Below, piece by piece: positions 34,326-43,331 of a stretch of DNA of 64,000 bases. A model generated the notes under the pieces. It saw only the letters and a list, made by a program, of their open reading frames with translations, was not told the origin of the DNA and did no database searches. Every line of letters begins with the position of its first letter. Within the stretch, counting starts at the first letter, position 1. This stretch comes from Aquimarina sp. AU474 (GTDB lineage Bacteria > Bacteroidota > Bacteroidia > Flavobacteriales > Flavobacteriaceae). Location of the stretch: NCBI RefSeq assembly GCF_900312815.1, contig NZ_OMPE01000009.1:372001-436000 (forward strand), read 5' to 3'. Made by a program: the position numbers and the translations under genes.

Positions 34326-34526
34326 TTAAGCCTTACAACCTGTTGGAGTTGTTCCGTCTTCGCATTTAACGTGACATGATGTTGTTGTCCATATTCCGTC
34401 TAGATTATAGCAAGTCCCAGTTTTAAGACTACCAATAGGTCTTGGCCCACAACCAGCTAGAATGGTATTTTTTTCCTTTTTACTTATTTGTTTAACTCCT
34501 TGTAATTTTAAAATTGATTTTAACAT
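34326..34526 (-). CDS. Double-glycine-type-leader peptide 2
   Basis: The 66-residue precursor has a leader MLKSILKLQGVKQI... ending NTILAG (Ala-Gly variant) at residue 25, then a 41-residue core with five Cys and a GIWTTTSCHVKC segment. It has the same length and leader as peptide 1 but an unrelated core, as expected for diversified effector peptides. It starts 31 nt after the DUF6973 gene's stop and is probably cotranscribed with it. Confidence 0.72.
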   Translation of the reverse strand: MLKSILKLQGVKQISKKEKNTILAGCGPRPIGSLKTGTCYNLDGIWTTTSCHVKCEDGTTPTGCKA

Positions 34527-34557
34527 GTTATACTCTTTTAAGTTTATAAATAGTTTA

Positions 34558-35802
34558 TTAAAATGGTCGACATTGACCGTTGATACATTCTTCGCCAGGA
34601 CGGCAATTATTACACTCGTTGTAATTAGGATCTACAACGCATGTTCCGCTAACGCATATATATCCCGGTCTGCATTGAATCACTCTGCATCTATCTATTT
34701 CACATGTGTTCTTATAGTATACGTATCTTCTGTCTCTAGAATTAATCGATGGGTTAATTTCATTTTTAGCCACACTTATACTTGTTGGGTAAACTGGGCT
34801 TTGAGAACTCCAGTTGTACATCCGATCCATTGGAATTCCGTTCTCACAAGGGCCATTTAAAAAATCGCGAACATTTCTTCCCCATTGTCTCCAATTATTG
34901 CGATCACCAAAAAAAGCTCCTATAAATTGTCTATATCTTGTTACTCTTCCTAATTTATTATTGTGTAAATCCATTGCCTTATCTCCGTCGTAGTCATTTG
35001 AATTTACTACTTCATTAGCTCCCATAATCGCTGCAGAAATTGGCTGAGACAAATATCTTTTTAAATGTAAACTCACATAAATATGTCTAAACGCATCTCC
35101 CTTCGTACCTGCACCTGTATCGGAATAAAACTCTTCCGATAGGTCTACTGCTCTATTCCAGGATTGAAATATTCTATATGTTCCTATTCCGAGAACACCA
35201 GCAACCGATCCCAAAATCCCAATGTTAACCTTACTGTTTTTAGAAATAACATCTAATTCTTCCCTGGTAACTAACACATCTTTTTTACTATACTCTTCCA
35301 ATATTTTAAAATTGTCTATTTCTCTTTGACTCATACTCATAAACTGCGCTTCTTCTTTAATTGAGTCAAAAGTTGGAGCGTTCTTAATACTTGTTTCTAA
35401 TTCTAAGCCCAATGCTTTTTCATACTTCCTTTGTTCGAGGAGATATACATTATATGCTTCTAAAAACTGCTCTACTTCCTTTTGAATTTTGTGTAACACC
35501 CCTTTGTACATTACCTCTGGATAAAGTTCGATAAGTCTGTTTTCTAAGTAATCTAATTCCGAAATGATGTTGGCTTGATTGGGAATATTTTTGTATTTAT
35601 AAAAATACTCGCGCTGAAGTATGTGTATAGATGTAAGGGGTATTATCGGTATTTTTAAACTGGTTGTAAATACCGGTTCTTCGGGTGCTTTTGATGTAAT
35701 TCCTTCTTGTTGAATTTCGGTTTCGTTAAATCTTACTTCAGAATCGGTTTCGCACGCAATAAAACTAAAGAGTAAGCAGATCATTAAAAGTGATTTTTTC
35801 AT
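34558..35802 (-). CDS. DUF6973-like lipoprotein with Cys-rich C-terminal tail
   Basis: The 414-residue protein has a lipoprotein signal (residues 1-17, SFIAC). A helical region follows (about 60-190), then a domain with GDAFRHIYVSLHLKRYL and DKAMDLHNNKLGRVTRY (about 235-300) matching DUF6973, a family with conserved His and Asp-His-Asn-Asn that suggest an enzyme or metal site. The C-terminal 50 residues hold nine Cys arranged as small knottin-like repeats (CRPGYICVSGTC, CRPGEECINGQC). It heads the operon with the two GG-leader peptides. An AraC-type control motif (35858-35880) and a -7 box precede it. Function is not known. Confidence 0.75.
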   Translation of the reverse strand: MKKSLLMICLLFSFIACETDSEVRFNETEIQQEGITSKAPEEPVFTTSLKIPIIPLTSIHILQREYFYKYKNIPNQANIISELDYLENRLIELYPEVMYKGVLHKIQKEVEQFLEAYNVYLLEQRKYEKALGLELETSIKNAPTFDSIKEEAQFMSMSQREIDNFKILEEYSKKDVLVTREELDVISKNSKVNIGILGSVAGVLGIGTYRIFQSWNRAVDLSEEFYSDTGAGTKGDAFRHIYVSLHLKRYLSQPISAAIMGANEVVNSNDYDGDKAMDLHNNKLGRVTRYRQFIGAFFGDRNNWRQWGRNVRDFLNGPCENGIPMDRMYNWSSQSPVYPTSISVAKNEINPSINSRDRRYVYYKNTCEIDRCRVIQCRPGYICVSGTCVVDPNYNECNNCRPGEECINGQCRPF

Positions 35803-35829
35803 AATTTATGTGGTTTTAAAATATACAAA

Positions 35830-35880
35830 CAAAACTATGCTGCTCACCCTCTAAAATCGACCTACTGTGTACAGTCGTAC
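35830..35880 (-). promoter_or_regulatory. Shared AraC-regulon promoter, site 1
   Basis: On the minus strand, GTACGA (35875-35880), a 12-nt spacer and GGTCG (35858-35862) are followed after 20 nt by the perfect -7 box TAGTTTTG (35830-35837), 28 nt before the DUF6973 start. The identical arrangement occurs at 38242-38292 and 39441-39491. Confidence 0.65.
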
Positions 35881-35888
35881 ATATTATA

Positions 35889-37028
35889 CTATGCTAAATA
35901 TGATTTTTTTATATAATTGCTAGGAGTATCATTCATTTTCGATTTAAAAGCTTTATTAAAAGTAGATTTAGAATTAAAGCCCGAATCATAAGACAATGCC
36001 AAGAGCGTTGTATTGAGATGCTCACCATCTTGAATCTTTTTTATAAATTCCTCTACTCTATACTTATTGATATAATCATAAAAATTACATTTATAAATAT
36101 TATTTAGTAGCCAAGAAATATCATTGGCCGAGGAATCTAATTTTTTTGCTAAATCGATTAATGTTAATTTATGATGAAGATATACCTTATCCACAATCAT
36201 TAATTCTTCTAATTTTTTCTTTAGATTATATAGTTCATTATCTTCCAAGCGTTTTTTATTCGTTCGTTCATCATTTTTGGTCAACGGAATCCGAAATATG
36301 TTTGGTTGTTTTAAACTATAAAATCCGATGACATATACAAAAACAGGAAACGCAATCCAAATGGTGTTATAATTGACATAAGAAGATTGAATATTCAAAA
36401 AATAGAAAAATAAATAACTAATAAACCACAATACAAAAAACAAAGATGATACAATCACTACGATTCTAAAAAAAGTGATTAGGTTTTGAGAATACGACAA
36501 ACTATTAGGTTTTTCTTTGGTATACAATTGTATTAAACGATAACAACGAAAACAATAATAAAGATTAAAACTAATTCCTAAGGCTTCGATTACTAAAAAC
36601 AGTATCTGTAATTCCCCAACCAATCCCATAGCTACAATTTCACTATGCGTATTTGTAAGTGTCCAGACATAATAAATACACATCAATCCAATTGGAATAA
36701 AACTAATATAAGGAACAATATAAGCTGGCTCTTCATCAAAAATCAACCTTCTGAAATAAATATATAGTAAAGGGCCAAAAAGAAAAATCAATAAGTCAAG
36801 AAAAAGTGCTATTCTGAAAAAAAAAGAATTGTGCTCATCGTATGAATACAAGAATTTTCCTATCAATAAGACGGACGCAGTAAGAAGAAGAATGGAAAGT
36901 ATTTGATTGGCTTTTTTATTCTTATCCCGAATAGCTTGTATAGCAAAAGCTAAAAAAACACCTTGACTAATTCCTAAAACTATTACAAAATCAATAATCC
37001 CAAAGGTTGGTGTCAAAAAGCTAATCAT
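35889..37028 (-). CDS. Membrane-anchored AraC-family regulator 1
   Basis: The 379-residue protein has about seven N-terminal transmembrane helices (about 8-235) and a C-terminal AraC-type double helix-turn-helix (about 280-375) with SGFNSKSTFNKAFKSKMNDTPSNY. It is a paralogue of the protein at 38297-39418, nearly identical in the recognition region (GFNSKSTFNKAFK), so both may read the same DNA site. It lies directly upstream of the DUF6973/peptide operon. Its own upstream region lacks the shared motif. Ligand and signal are unknown. Confidence 0.85.
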   Translation of the reverse strand: MISFLTPTFGIIDFVIVLGISQGVFLAFAIQAIRDKNKKANQILSILLLTASVLLIGKFLYSYDEHNSFFFRIALFLDLLIFLFGPLLYIYFRRLIFDEEPAYIVPYISFIPIGLMCIYYVWTLTNTHSEIVAMGLVGELQILFLVIEALGISFNLYYCFRCYRLIQLYTKEKPNSLSYSQNLITFFRIVVIVSSLFFVLWFISYLFFYFLNIQSSYVNYNTIWIAFPVFVYVIGFYSLKQPNIFRIPLTKNDERTNKKRLEDNELYNLKKKLEELMIVDKVYLHHKLTLIDLAKKLDSSANDISWLLNNIYKCNFYDYINKYRVEEFIKKIQDGEHLNTTLLALSYDSGFNSKSTFNKAFKSKMNDTPSNYIKKSYLA

Positions 37029-37202
37029 CGGTATGAAAAATCATTTCTAAGAGAGAATATTTATGTAATTCTAAATCTGGTTAAATAAAATCAATATTGC
37101 AATCTCGAAGATATAAATTTAACCTTGATTTAGGATATAGAAATGATAAAACATCGCTTAAAAACAAATACACTATAAAATTTTGAAATGATTAATAATA
37201 CA

Positions 37203-37235
37203 AAAAGAGCTTATATCCAATATATAAGCTCTTTT
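37203..37235 (-). terminator. Terminator after the NHL-repeat gene
   Basis: AAAAGAGCTTATAT (37203-37216) pairs perfectly with ATATAAGCTCTTTT (37222-37235) across a 5-nt loop and is followed on the minus strand by a T-rich stretch. Confidence 0.8.
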
Positions 37236-37288
37236 AACGCAAAATCAATTTTAGAATAAAAGGTTTTCTATTCTTTAATAAAAACCAA

Positions 37289-38218
37289 CTACAACTTTAT
37301 TTTCCTTAAAGCACCACTTCCTCCAAATTCTGATATATATAGAGCTCTGCCATATTTATCGGCTGCAATTCCGTTTGGACCATTAAAAGACGCTTCTCCA
37401 ATTGGTCCATCAACCACTGCGGCATCCCCAGTTCCAGCGAACTCTTCTACAGTTCCATCTAGCGTTACTCTAAAAATTTTGTTCACCCCTATACCAGTTG
37501 CAAAAATCGAATTGCCAACAACGGTAATGTATCCTATTCCAAAACCACCAATAACAATATTAGGAATATTCGCTATTAATGAAACATTTCCTTCGGGATC
37601 AATAGATAATATATCTGCAGTAGCAAAGTTTCCAACAACCAGATTACCTTTTCTATCAAAATCGATACCTACTCCACCTGCTAATCTTGCATCTGTGGCA
37701 TAAACACTTACTTCTCCTTCTGGAGTAATTTTGTGTACTGTTGGAGTTAAGAAATTGGAAACATATAGATTATTTTCATTATCCAAAGTCATACCTGTGG
37801 GCCACCCCTGTATGGTCGCTAAAACTGTTTTTGTTCCGTCGGATGATATCTTGAGTACATCTCCCCTTGCCGTATTATTATCATTATTTACATAAAAATT
37901 GCCCTGTGAATCAATCGTATTTCCTAATGGTCCTGATAAACCCGTAACAAACTCTGAAACATCTCCTGCTTTTGATACTTTAAGCACTCGTGTCCCATTA
38001 CCACCAGTGTTTACAAATCGGCCGTATTCCGACACATATACATTTCCTCTTCTATCCACTGAAACAGCATCGTTCCCCGCAAAATCCAAGACAACTGTCT
38101 CTACCTCGGCATCAGGATCGATTCCATCACCATAACAAGAAACGAATACAACAGATATTCCTAATACTGCTAAAAGAACTATTACGTTCTTTCCTAAATT
38201 TTTAATGATTGTTTTCAT
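37289..38218 (-). CDS. NHL-repeat / SMP-30-like beta-propeller lipoprotein
   Basis: The 309-residue protein has a lipoprotein signal ending VVFVSC (about residue 28) and six NHL/SMP-30-like blades (for example AVSVDRRGNVYVSEYG, NTIDSQGNFYVNN, MTLDNENNLYVSN and ISIDPEGN). Such propellers bind ligands or act as lactonase-like enzymes; no catalytic set was identified. It lies between the two AraC paralogues and has the shared control motif 52 nt upstream, so it is probably co-regulated with the peptide operon. Confidence 0.83.
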   Translation of the reverse strand: MKTIIKNLGKNVIVLLAVLGISVVFVSCYGDGIDPDAEVETVVLDFAGNDAVSVDRRGNVYVSEYGRFVNTGGNGTRVLKVSKAGDVSEFVTGLSGPLGNTIDSQGNFYVNNDNNTARGDVLKISSDGTKTVLATIQGWPTGMTLDNENNLYVSNFLTPTVHKITPEGEVSVYATDARLAGGVGIDFDRKGNLVVGNFATADILSIDPEGNVSLIANIPNIVIGGFGIGYITVVGNSIFATGIGVNKIFRVTLDGTVEEFAGTGDAAVVDGPIGEASFNGPNGIAADKYGRALYISEFGGSGALRKIKL

Positions 38219-38241
38219 ATTTTCGATTTTTAAGTTCTCCT

Positions 38242-38292
38242 CGAAAGTATCTGAGAATTAATTAAAAATCGACCTGTTGGATAGTATCGTAC
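38242..38292 (-). promoter_or_regulatory. Shared AraC-regulon promoter, site 2
   Basis: GTACGA (38287-38292), 12 nt, GGTCG (38270-38274), 20 nt, then TACTTTCG (38242-38249; one mismatch to TAnnTTTG), 23 nt before the NHL gene's start. Spacings are identical to the other two sites. Confidence 0.65.
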
Positions 38293-38296
38293 GAAT

Positions 38297-39418
38297 CTAA
38301 GCTACTTTAAGTCGCTTAATATAATTACTAGGGGTATCATTCATTTCTAATTTAAAAGCTTTATTAAAAGTAGACTTAGAATTAAACCCTACATCCATAG
38401 AGAGCGCCAGAATTGTATGGTGAATATGTTCGTTATTTTCGATTTTTTTCAAAAACTCTTTAATTCGATAATGATTAATATAGTCATAAAAACTACTTTT
38501 TGATACCTGATTTAAATACCATGAAATATTATGAGTGGATGTGTCGAGTCGTTCAGACAAATCTCTAAGCGTAAGATTCATTTTAAGAAAAATTTTTTCT
38601 TCTTCTATAATATGTCGTAAACCTTTTTCTATAGCCACAATCTCTTGCTCTGGCAATCGTTGTTGTGTTGGTTTAGGCTTGTCAGCATACAATGGAACTC
38701 TAAAAAGTTCTGGCTCTTTAAGACTATAATATCCAATAACGAATATAAAGATTGAAATACCTCCCCACAAGGTATCATAGCCAATAGGGTAAAACGAATA
38801 CTTAAAGAAATTTCCTGCTATAAAACTGATCAACCATGTCATTAAAAAAACACCTACGGATATCTGAAAAAAAGTTAAAAATGACACTAAATTTTGTTTA
38901 AAAGATACCCTGTTTTTTTCTTCTCTTGTATAGGTTCTTATCAATTGTATACTTAAATACCAATAATAAAAATTAGAAAGTATTCCTCCTCCTTCAATAC
39001 AAAAAAATGGAATAGTAAATACTCCTGCAGACACCTTTTCACTATATACACTAATACTAAAAGACATACTATATATAAAAAAACAAATATGAAACATGGC
39101 TGGTAGATAATGATACCATGAGAGTTTGTAATGGTCATTATTCGAAAATGCTAACCGCCTTAAATAAGTATAACATAGCGGTCCAAAAATAAAAATTACA
39201 CCATCTATCAAAATGGTCCACCGAAACATGGTTGGAGTTAAAAACCTAAAGTAGATCATTCTGCCCAAAAGCATCACAACAGCTACTAGCAATATTACAG
39301 AGAGCATTCTATTGGCCGATTTATTCTTATGCTTTAGCATCTGTATAGTTATAGCAAGAAATACTCCTTGACTAATCCCCAAGAAAAGAATAAGATCTAG
39401 AAATTCGAAAGATTGCAT
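38297..39418 (-). CDS. Membrane-anchored AraC-family regulator 2
   Basis: The 373-residue protein has about seven transmembrane helices (to about residue 230) and a C-terminal AraC double helix-turn-helix with GFNSKSTFNKAFKLEMNDTPSNY. It is paralogous to regulator 1 throughout (both open with FLGISQGVFLA-type segments). The ATG at 39418 is chosen over one seven codons upstream (39439). The conserved promoter's -7 box is at 39441-39448, so the upstream ATG would fall at or before the transcription start. The motif in its own promoter suggests autoregulation. Confidence 0.85.
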   Translation of the reverse strand: MQSFEFLDLILFLGISQGVFLAITIQMLKHKNKSANRMLSVILLVAVVMLLGRMIYFRFLTPTMFRWTILIDGVIFIFGPLCYTYLRRLAFSNNDHYKLSWYHYLPAMFHICFFIYSMSFSISVYSEKVSAGVFTIPFFCIEGGGILSNFYYWYLSIQLIRTYTREEKNRVSFKQNLVSFLTFFQISVGVFLMTWLISFIAGNFFKYSFYPIGYDTLWGGISIFIFVIGYYSLKEPELFRVPLYADKPKPTQQRLPEQEIVAIEKGLRHIIEEEKIFLKMNLTLRDLSERLDTSTHNISWYLNQVSKSSFYDYINHYRIKEFLKKIENNEHIHHTILALSMDVGFNSKSTFNKAFKLEMNDTPSNYIKRLKVA

Positions 39419-39440
39419 TAAAATGTAATTTGGTTTCATG

Positions 39441-39491
39441 TAAAATTACTTTTGTTGCAAATGTTTTTCGACCGAATGGATAAAATCGTAC
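39441..39491 (-). promoter_or_regulatory. Shared AraC-regulon promoter, site 3
   Basis: GTACGA (39486-39491), 12 nt, GGTCG (39469-39473), 20 nt, then TAATTTTA (39441-39448; last base differs from consensus), 22 nt before the ATG of regulator 2. This third exact-spacing copy makes chance unlikely. Confidence 0.65.
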
Positions 39492-39500
39492 CTTTTAAAA

Positions 39501-40397
39501 TCATCTATGGTTAGTATATCTAAGTGGAATATTGCTCTTTTTAAGCATCAAATAATCTTCATCAAACAATTCTGCAATGCTTGTTTTTTCAAAACACTCA
39601 TCCAATTGTTTCGAGGTTCTTACGCCAATAACTGCAGAACTCAATGCCCCATTTTTTAATATATATTGTATCGCCGTTTGCCCAATATTTCTTTCTTTGC
39701 CTGATACCTCTTTTAGCACTTTAATTGTATTTTTAACTTCCGTCACAGAATACCCTAAATAATCTATTGCTGGTTTCCCGGCCAATAAGCCTTTAGCCAA
39801 AGTTCCTCTAGCCAACACACCAATATTGTTTTTTTCAAGCAAGCCTAAACTTTCTTCTTCAGGTCTTCGATCTAATAGACTATATTGCATCATTACACTA
39901 ACGATACTAGATCGTTTTACATATTCTTGTATCACATTGGGTCGTATTGATGAAATTCCGTAATATCTTATTTTACCTTGTTTTTGCAAGGTTTCGAAAG
40001 CATCAATAATTTCATCTATAGGGTCATCAATAGTACCGCCATGTAGTTGATATAAATCAATATAGTCAGTTTGCAAACGAGTTAAGCTTTCATCAACTGC
40101 TTTAAGAACATAAGTTTTTCTTGGATTCCAGTCCCATCCATTTCCATCTTTTCGCCATTGATTCCCAACCTTGGTAGCAATAATAACATCTTTTCTATGA
40201 TCTTTTAGTGCTTGTCCTATGAGCAGTTCATTTTGGCCTTTTTCATAAAGATCTGCAGTATCAAAAAGATTAATACCGTAATCTATGACTTTGTGAATTA
40301 GCTTTACCGATGTTATAGTGTTCTCTTTTAAAGACATTCCTCCTAGAGATATTTCACTAACATTCAGCTTGGATTTACCTAATCGACGATACTTCAT
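39501..40397 (-). CDS. Aldo/keto reductase
   Basis: The 298-residue cytosolic NADPH-dependent enzyme has a TIM barrel of the AKR type: MKYRRLGKSKLNVSEISLGG start, NLFDTADLYEKGQNE with catalytic Asp and Tyr, IIATKVG with Lys, YQLHGG with His, and the cofactor segment SAVIGVRTSKQLDE near the end. The substrate is unknown. The ATG at 40397 is the family start; an upstream TTG would add 12 residues. It follows yraN by 32 nt and ends next to the AraC regulon without a visible terminator. Confidence 0.9.
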   Translation of the reverse strand: MKYRRLGKSKLNVSEISLGGMSLKENTITSVKLIHKVIDYGINLFDTADLYEKGQNELLIGQALKDHRKDVIIATKVGNQWRKDGNGWDWNPRKTYVLKAVDESLTRLQTDYIDLYQLHGGTIDDPIDEIIDAFETLQKQGKIRYYGISSIRPNVIQEYVKRSSIVSVMMQYSLLDRRPEEESLGLLEKNNIGVLARGTLAKGLLAGKPAIDYLGYSVTEVKNTIKVLKEVSGKERNIGQTAIQYILKNGALSSAVIGVRTSKQLDECFEKTSIAELFDEDYLMLKKSNIPLRYTNHR

Positions 40398-40429
40398 GAA
40401 TATAACTTTAATTTTACTTAAAGATATAA

Positions 40430-40789
40430 TCAAAAATGATAAAAGGCATCTTCTAGATGTTCAATTTTGGTTCCTGCTTTGTTTCGTATAATTGCAACGA
40501 TATCAAACCTTACCTCGGCATCCAAATCATGTTCGGTAATATAATGATCAATTGCCTTTACCAAAGATTGGATTTGCTTGGGTTTTACAAAATCCTGTGG
40601 ATTACCAAAATCAGGAGTACTACGAGTTTTTACTTCAACCACAACGATAACATTTTTAATTTTGGCAATAATATCGACTTCAGATTTAAGATATCGATAA
40701 TTTTTTTCTAAAACTTGATACCCTTTATCTATCAAAAACTTAATAGCAATTTCTTCTCCTTTTCTACCCAGTGCATTATGTTCGGCCAT
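40430..40789 (-). CDS. yraN: YraN family protein (UPF0102)
   Basis: The 119-residue soluble protein has a predicted endonuclease-like fold: LGRKGEEIAIKFL, then EVDIIAK and VVEVKTRST (a D-x(n)-ExK-like set) and FDIVAI. YraN/UPF0102 is widespread and often near DNA-processing genes, but its function is not established. Its ATG overlaps the stop of the carboxypeptidase gene by one base (TAATG), so translation is coupled. Confidence 0.9.
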   Translation of the reverse strand: MAEHNALGRKGEEIAIKFLIDKGYQVLEKNYRYLKSEVDIIAKIKNVIVVVEVKTRSTPDFGNPQDFVKPKQIQSLVKAIDHYITEHDLDAEVRFDIVAIIRNKAGTKIEHLEDAFYHF

Positions 40790-41688
40790 TATTGAATGTA
40801 CTTAAATATCACTTCATTTTTTTTCACTTTTAAAGAAATTTCAGCTCCTAAAATAAGAGCTCTGTTATCTTCAATATGTCCCATTGGAAATTTAAACACA
40901 ACAGGAAAATCGTATTCCTTCACAATATCCAAAATAATTTGTTTGGGCTTTTTTCCAAAAGAAATATTGTTATCATGCATTTTATTCATTCCGCCAACAA
41001 TTAATCCTGATAACTTCTCAAAATATCCATTTCTTTTTAAATTTTGAAGCATTCGATCTATATGATATAAATATTCATCTAAGTCTTCAATACATAAAAT
41101 TTTACCTGTAGTATCCATAGCAGAGGATGATCCACATAATGAATATAATATAGACAAATTACCTCCAACTAATTGCCCCGTTGTGTCTCCCAAAATATTT
41201 TTCTTAGAAGAAGAAACAATGTATCCTGTATTCTTTCCAAAAAGTGTTTCTTTTAACGAGTTTATTGCAGTTTGTGTACCTCTATGAAAATCAACTGGCA
41301 TAGCGGCATGCATTGTCGCAATCCCCAAATTATGAATATGAGAATGTAATACCGTAATATCAGAATATCCGATAATCCATTTTGGATTTTTGGAAAAATT
41401 CGAAAAATCAAGTTGATCAATAATTCTTACCGTACCATACCCTCCTCTTGCACACCAGATAGCCTTTATATCTTGATTATCCAACATGTTTTGAAAATCC
41501 GCTCTTCTTATTTCATCAGATCCGGCAAATTGATGTTCTTCAACCTCTATTGTTGAACCTATTACAGGTTCTAATCCCCATTTTTTTATAATAGCTAAAG
41601 ATTCTCTAATCTCTCTTACATCAATCTTTCTGGCTGTAGATACTATAGCAATTTTATCCCCTTTCTTAATAAAATCAGGTGTAAACAT
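40789..41688 (-). CDS. ldcA: Murein LD-carboxypeptidase (peptidase S66)
   Basis: The 299-residue enzyme removes the terminal D-Ala from murein tetrapeptides during recycling. S66 features are present: GDKIAIVSTA start, ARGGYGTVRIID, the nucleophile Ser in GYSDIT (about 108), CIEDLDE with the Glu, and GHIEDNRALILGA with the His. There is no signal peptide, consistent with a cytosolic enzyme. It is the first gene of a three-gene operon with yraN and an aldo/keto reductase. Confidence 0.9.
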   Translation of the reverse strand: MFTPDFIKKGDKIAIVSTARKIDVREIRESLAIIKKWGLEPVIGSTIEVEEHQFAGSDEIRRADFQNMLDNQDIKAIWCARGGYGTVRIIDQLDFSNFSKNPKWIIGYSDITVLHSHIHNLGIATMHAAMPVDFHRGTQTAINSLKETLFGKNTGYIVSSSKKNILGDTTGQLVGGNLSILYSLCGSSSAMDTTGKILCIEDLDEYLYHIDRMLQNLKRNGYFEKLSGLIVGGMNKMHDNNISFGKKPKQIILDIVKEYDFPVVFKFPMGHIEDNRALILGAEISLKVKKNEVIFKYIQ

Positions 41689-41787
41689 GTATTAAAATTT
41701 CGAATTACAGATACTAATTAACAAATACTTTCGTTATAATCTATTATATTGTGTTGAATTTGTCCCTCAACTTTACTAACAAACCTT

Positions 41788-43323
41788 ATGCCTATGATAT
41801 CTGATACTTCGTGTAATTTAGATTCTTTAGATGTTTATGTACCTTCTCCTGAAAACCCATGGAATGTTACTAAAATAAATCATTTATTTCGTCGAGCTGG
41901 TTTTGGAGCTTCCAAAGCCGAAGTTTTAGCAGCTCTTACCCAAAACGATCCTTCTGCTTTAGTTGATACTCTTATAGATAATGCAGTTGCCCTAAATGCA
42001 ACTCCACCGCCACTCTGGGGATTCTGGAATCGAGATCAATTTGAAGCTGCCGAAATGGCCAATGAAGACAATACCCTTGGATTTTACCGTAGAGAAGGAA
42101 AAAATCAAATGGTAAACGATATGGTTCAAAATAAAGTACGCGAACGTCTTACTTTATTCTGGAGTAATCATTTCGTTACCGAAGATGATACGTATAGAAG
42201 CCCAGCCTATCAATCACAATATTATAATCTCTTGCAAATACATGCATTAGGCAATTTAAGAGATTTTGTATATGATATTGGTATTTCTAATGCAATGCTA
42301 GCATATCTTAACGGTGATGAAAATGTTAGAGATAGACCTAATGAAAATTATGCTCGAGAATTATACGAACTGTTTACCTTAGGTGTAGACAATGGATATA
42401 CCGAAGATGATATACAAGAAACAGCAAAAGCATTAACTGGTTATGTAGATACCAATGATATTCCTTGGGGTGATATTCTTTTTAATCCAGGTCAATTTAG
42501 TAATGATACCAAAACCATTTTTGGGCAAACCGGAAACTGGACTTATGATGATGTTATTAATATTTTGTTTCAACAAAGAGCTACACAGGTAGCAACCTTT
42601 ATATGTACTAAATTATATGCTTATTTTGTTAGCCCCACCTGTAGCGAAGCTATTGTAGCTCAAATGGCGCAAACATTTATTGATAACAATTTCGAAATTG
42701 CCCCAGTACTTCGCCAACTTTTTAAAAGTGAACACTTTTTTAATCAAGAAGCTATAGGAGCTATCATTAAAAGTCCTTGCGATTTATTGATCTGCTTTTA
42801 TAACGAGCTAGGGTTTACAGCTGGAACTACAGATATTATTGACTTTATTCGTGGTACTGTAAGGGTTTTGGGACAAGACGTACTAGATCCTACCGATGTA
42901 GAAGGTTGGCAAGGTGATGAGGATTGGATTAGTCCAGATCTTTTAATCGGTCGATGGGAAAGCGCTAGATTTTTAATACAGCGAGCATGGAATGAAAATC
43001 AGCAACAATTTAGAGACTTTGTCGTAGGTTTACCAATTGGCACTAGTGTCGAAGGGAATTTAGATCCTAGTCTAAGCGGGCCAGAAGTTGATATTGTTGT
43101 CCGAGCAATTGTAAATTACTTCTTCCCAAGAGGAATAGATGATACTGTAATTTTTAATGAAATTTCGGGTGTGTTTAGGGATATTGATGCCTTTCCACCT
43201 AGTTACTACGAACCAGATGCAGTTGATCCTGCAATCTGGCGATTAGATCGTGCCGAAGTGTCCGAACAGTTTTTTGCACTTCTAAACTATATTGTAGACA
43301 TCCCTGAATTTCAACTTAAATAA
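41788..43323 (+). CDS. DUF1800 family protein
   Basis: The 511-residue protein contains the DUF1800 signature regions HLFRRAGFGASKAEV (about 30-44), FWSNHFVTEDD, ENYARELYELFTLGVDNGYTEDD and FNQEAIGAIIKSP. The family occurs with DUF1501 proteins across Bacteroidota and Planctomycetota; its role is unknown. No signal peptide is evident. It is followed after 8 nt by the DUF1501 gene, forming the usual pair. Confidence 0.9.
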   Translation: MPMISDTSCNLDSLDVYVPSPENPWNVTKINHLFRRAGFGASKAEVLAALTQNDPSALVDTLIDNAVALNATPPPLWGFWNRDQFEAAEMANEDNTLGFYRREGKNQMVNDMVQNKVRERLTLFWSNHFVTEDDTYRSPAYQSQYYNLLQIHALGNLRDFVYDIGISNAMLAYLNGDENVRDRPNENYARELYELFTLGVDNGYTEDDIQETAKALTGYVDTNDIPWGDILFNPGQFSNDTKTIFGQTGNWTYDDVINILFQQRATQVATFICTKLYAYFVSPTCSEAIVAQMAQTFIDNNFEIAPVLRQLFKSEHFFNQEAIGAIIKSPCDLLICFYNELGFTAGTTDIIDFIRGTVRVLGQDVLDPTDVEGWQGDEDWISPDLLIGRWESARFLIQRAWNENQQQFRDFVVGLPIGTSVEGNLDPSLSGPEVDIVVRAIVNYFFPRGIDDTVIFNEISGVFRDIDAFPPSYYEPDAVDPAIWRLDRAEVSEQFFALLNYIVDIPEFQLK

Positions 43324-43331
43324 AAATTGCT

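Noticed and set aside
34462..34860. 132-codon open frame on the plus strand across the peptide and DUF6973 genes
   Set aside because: It runs antisense to two supported genes and owes its openness to their composition; no family resemblance.
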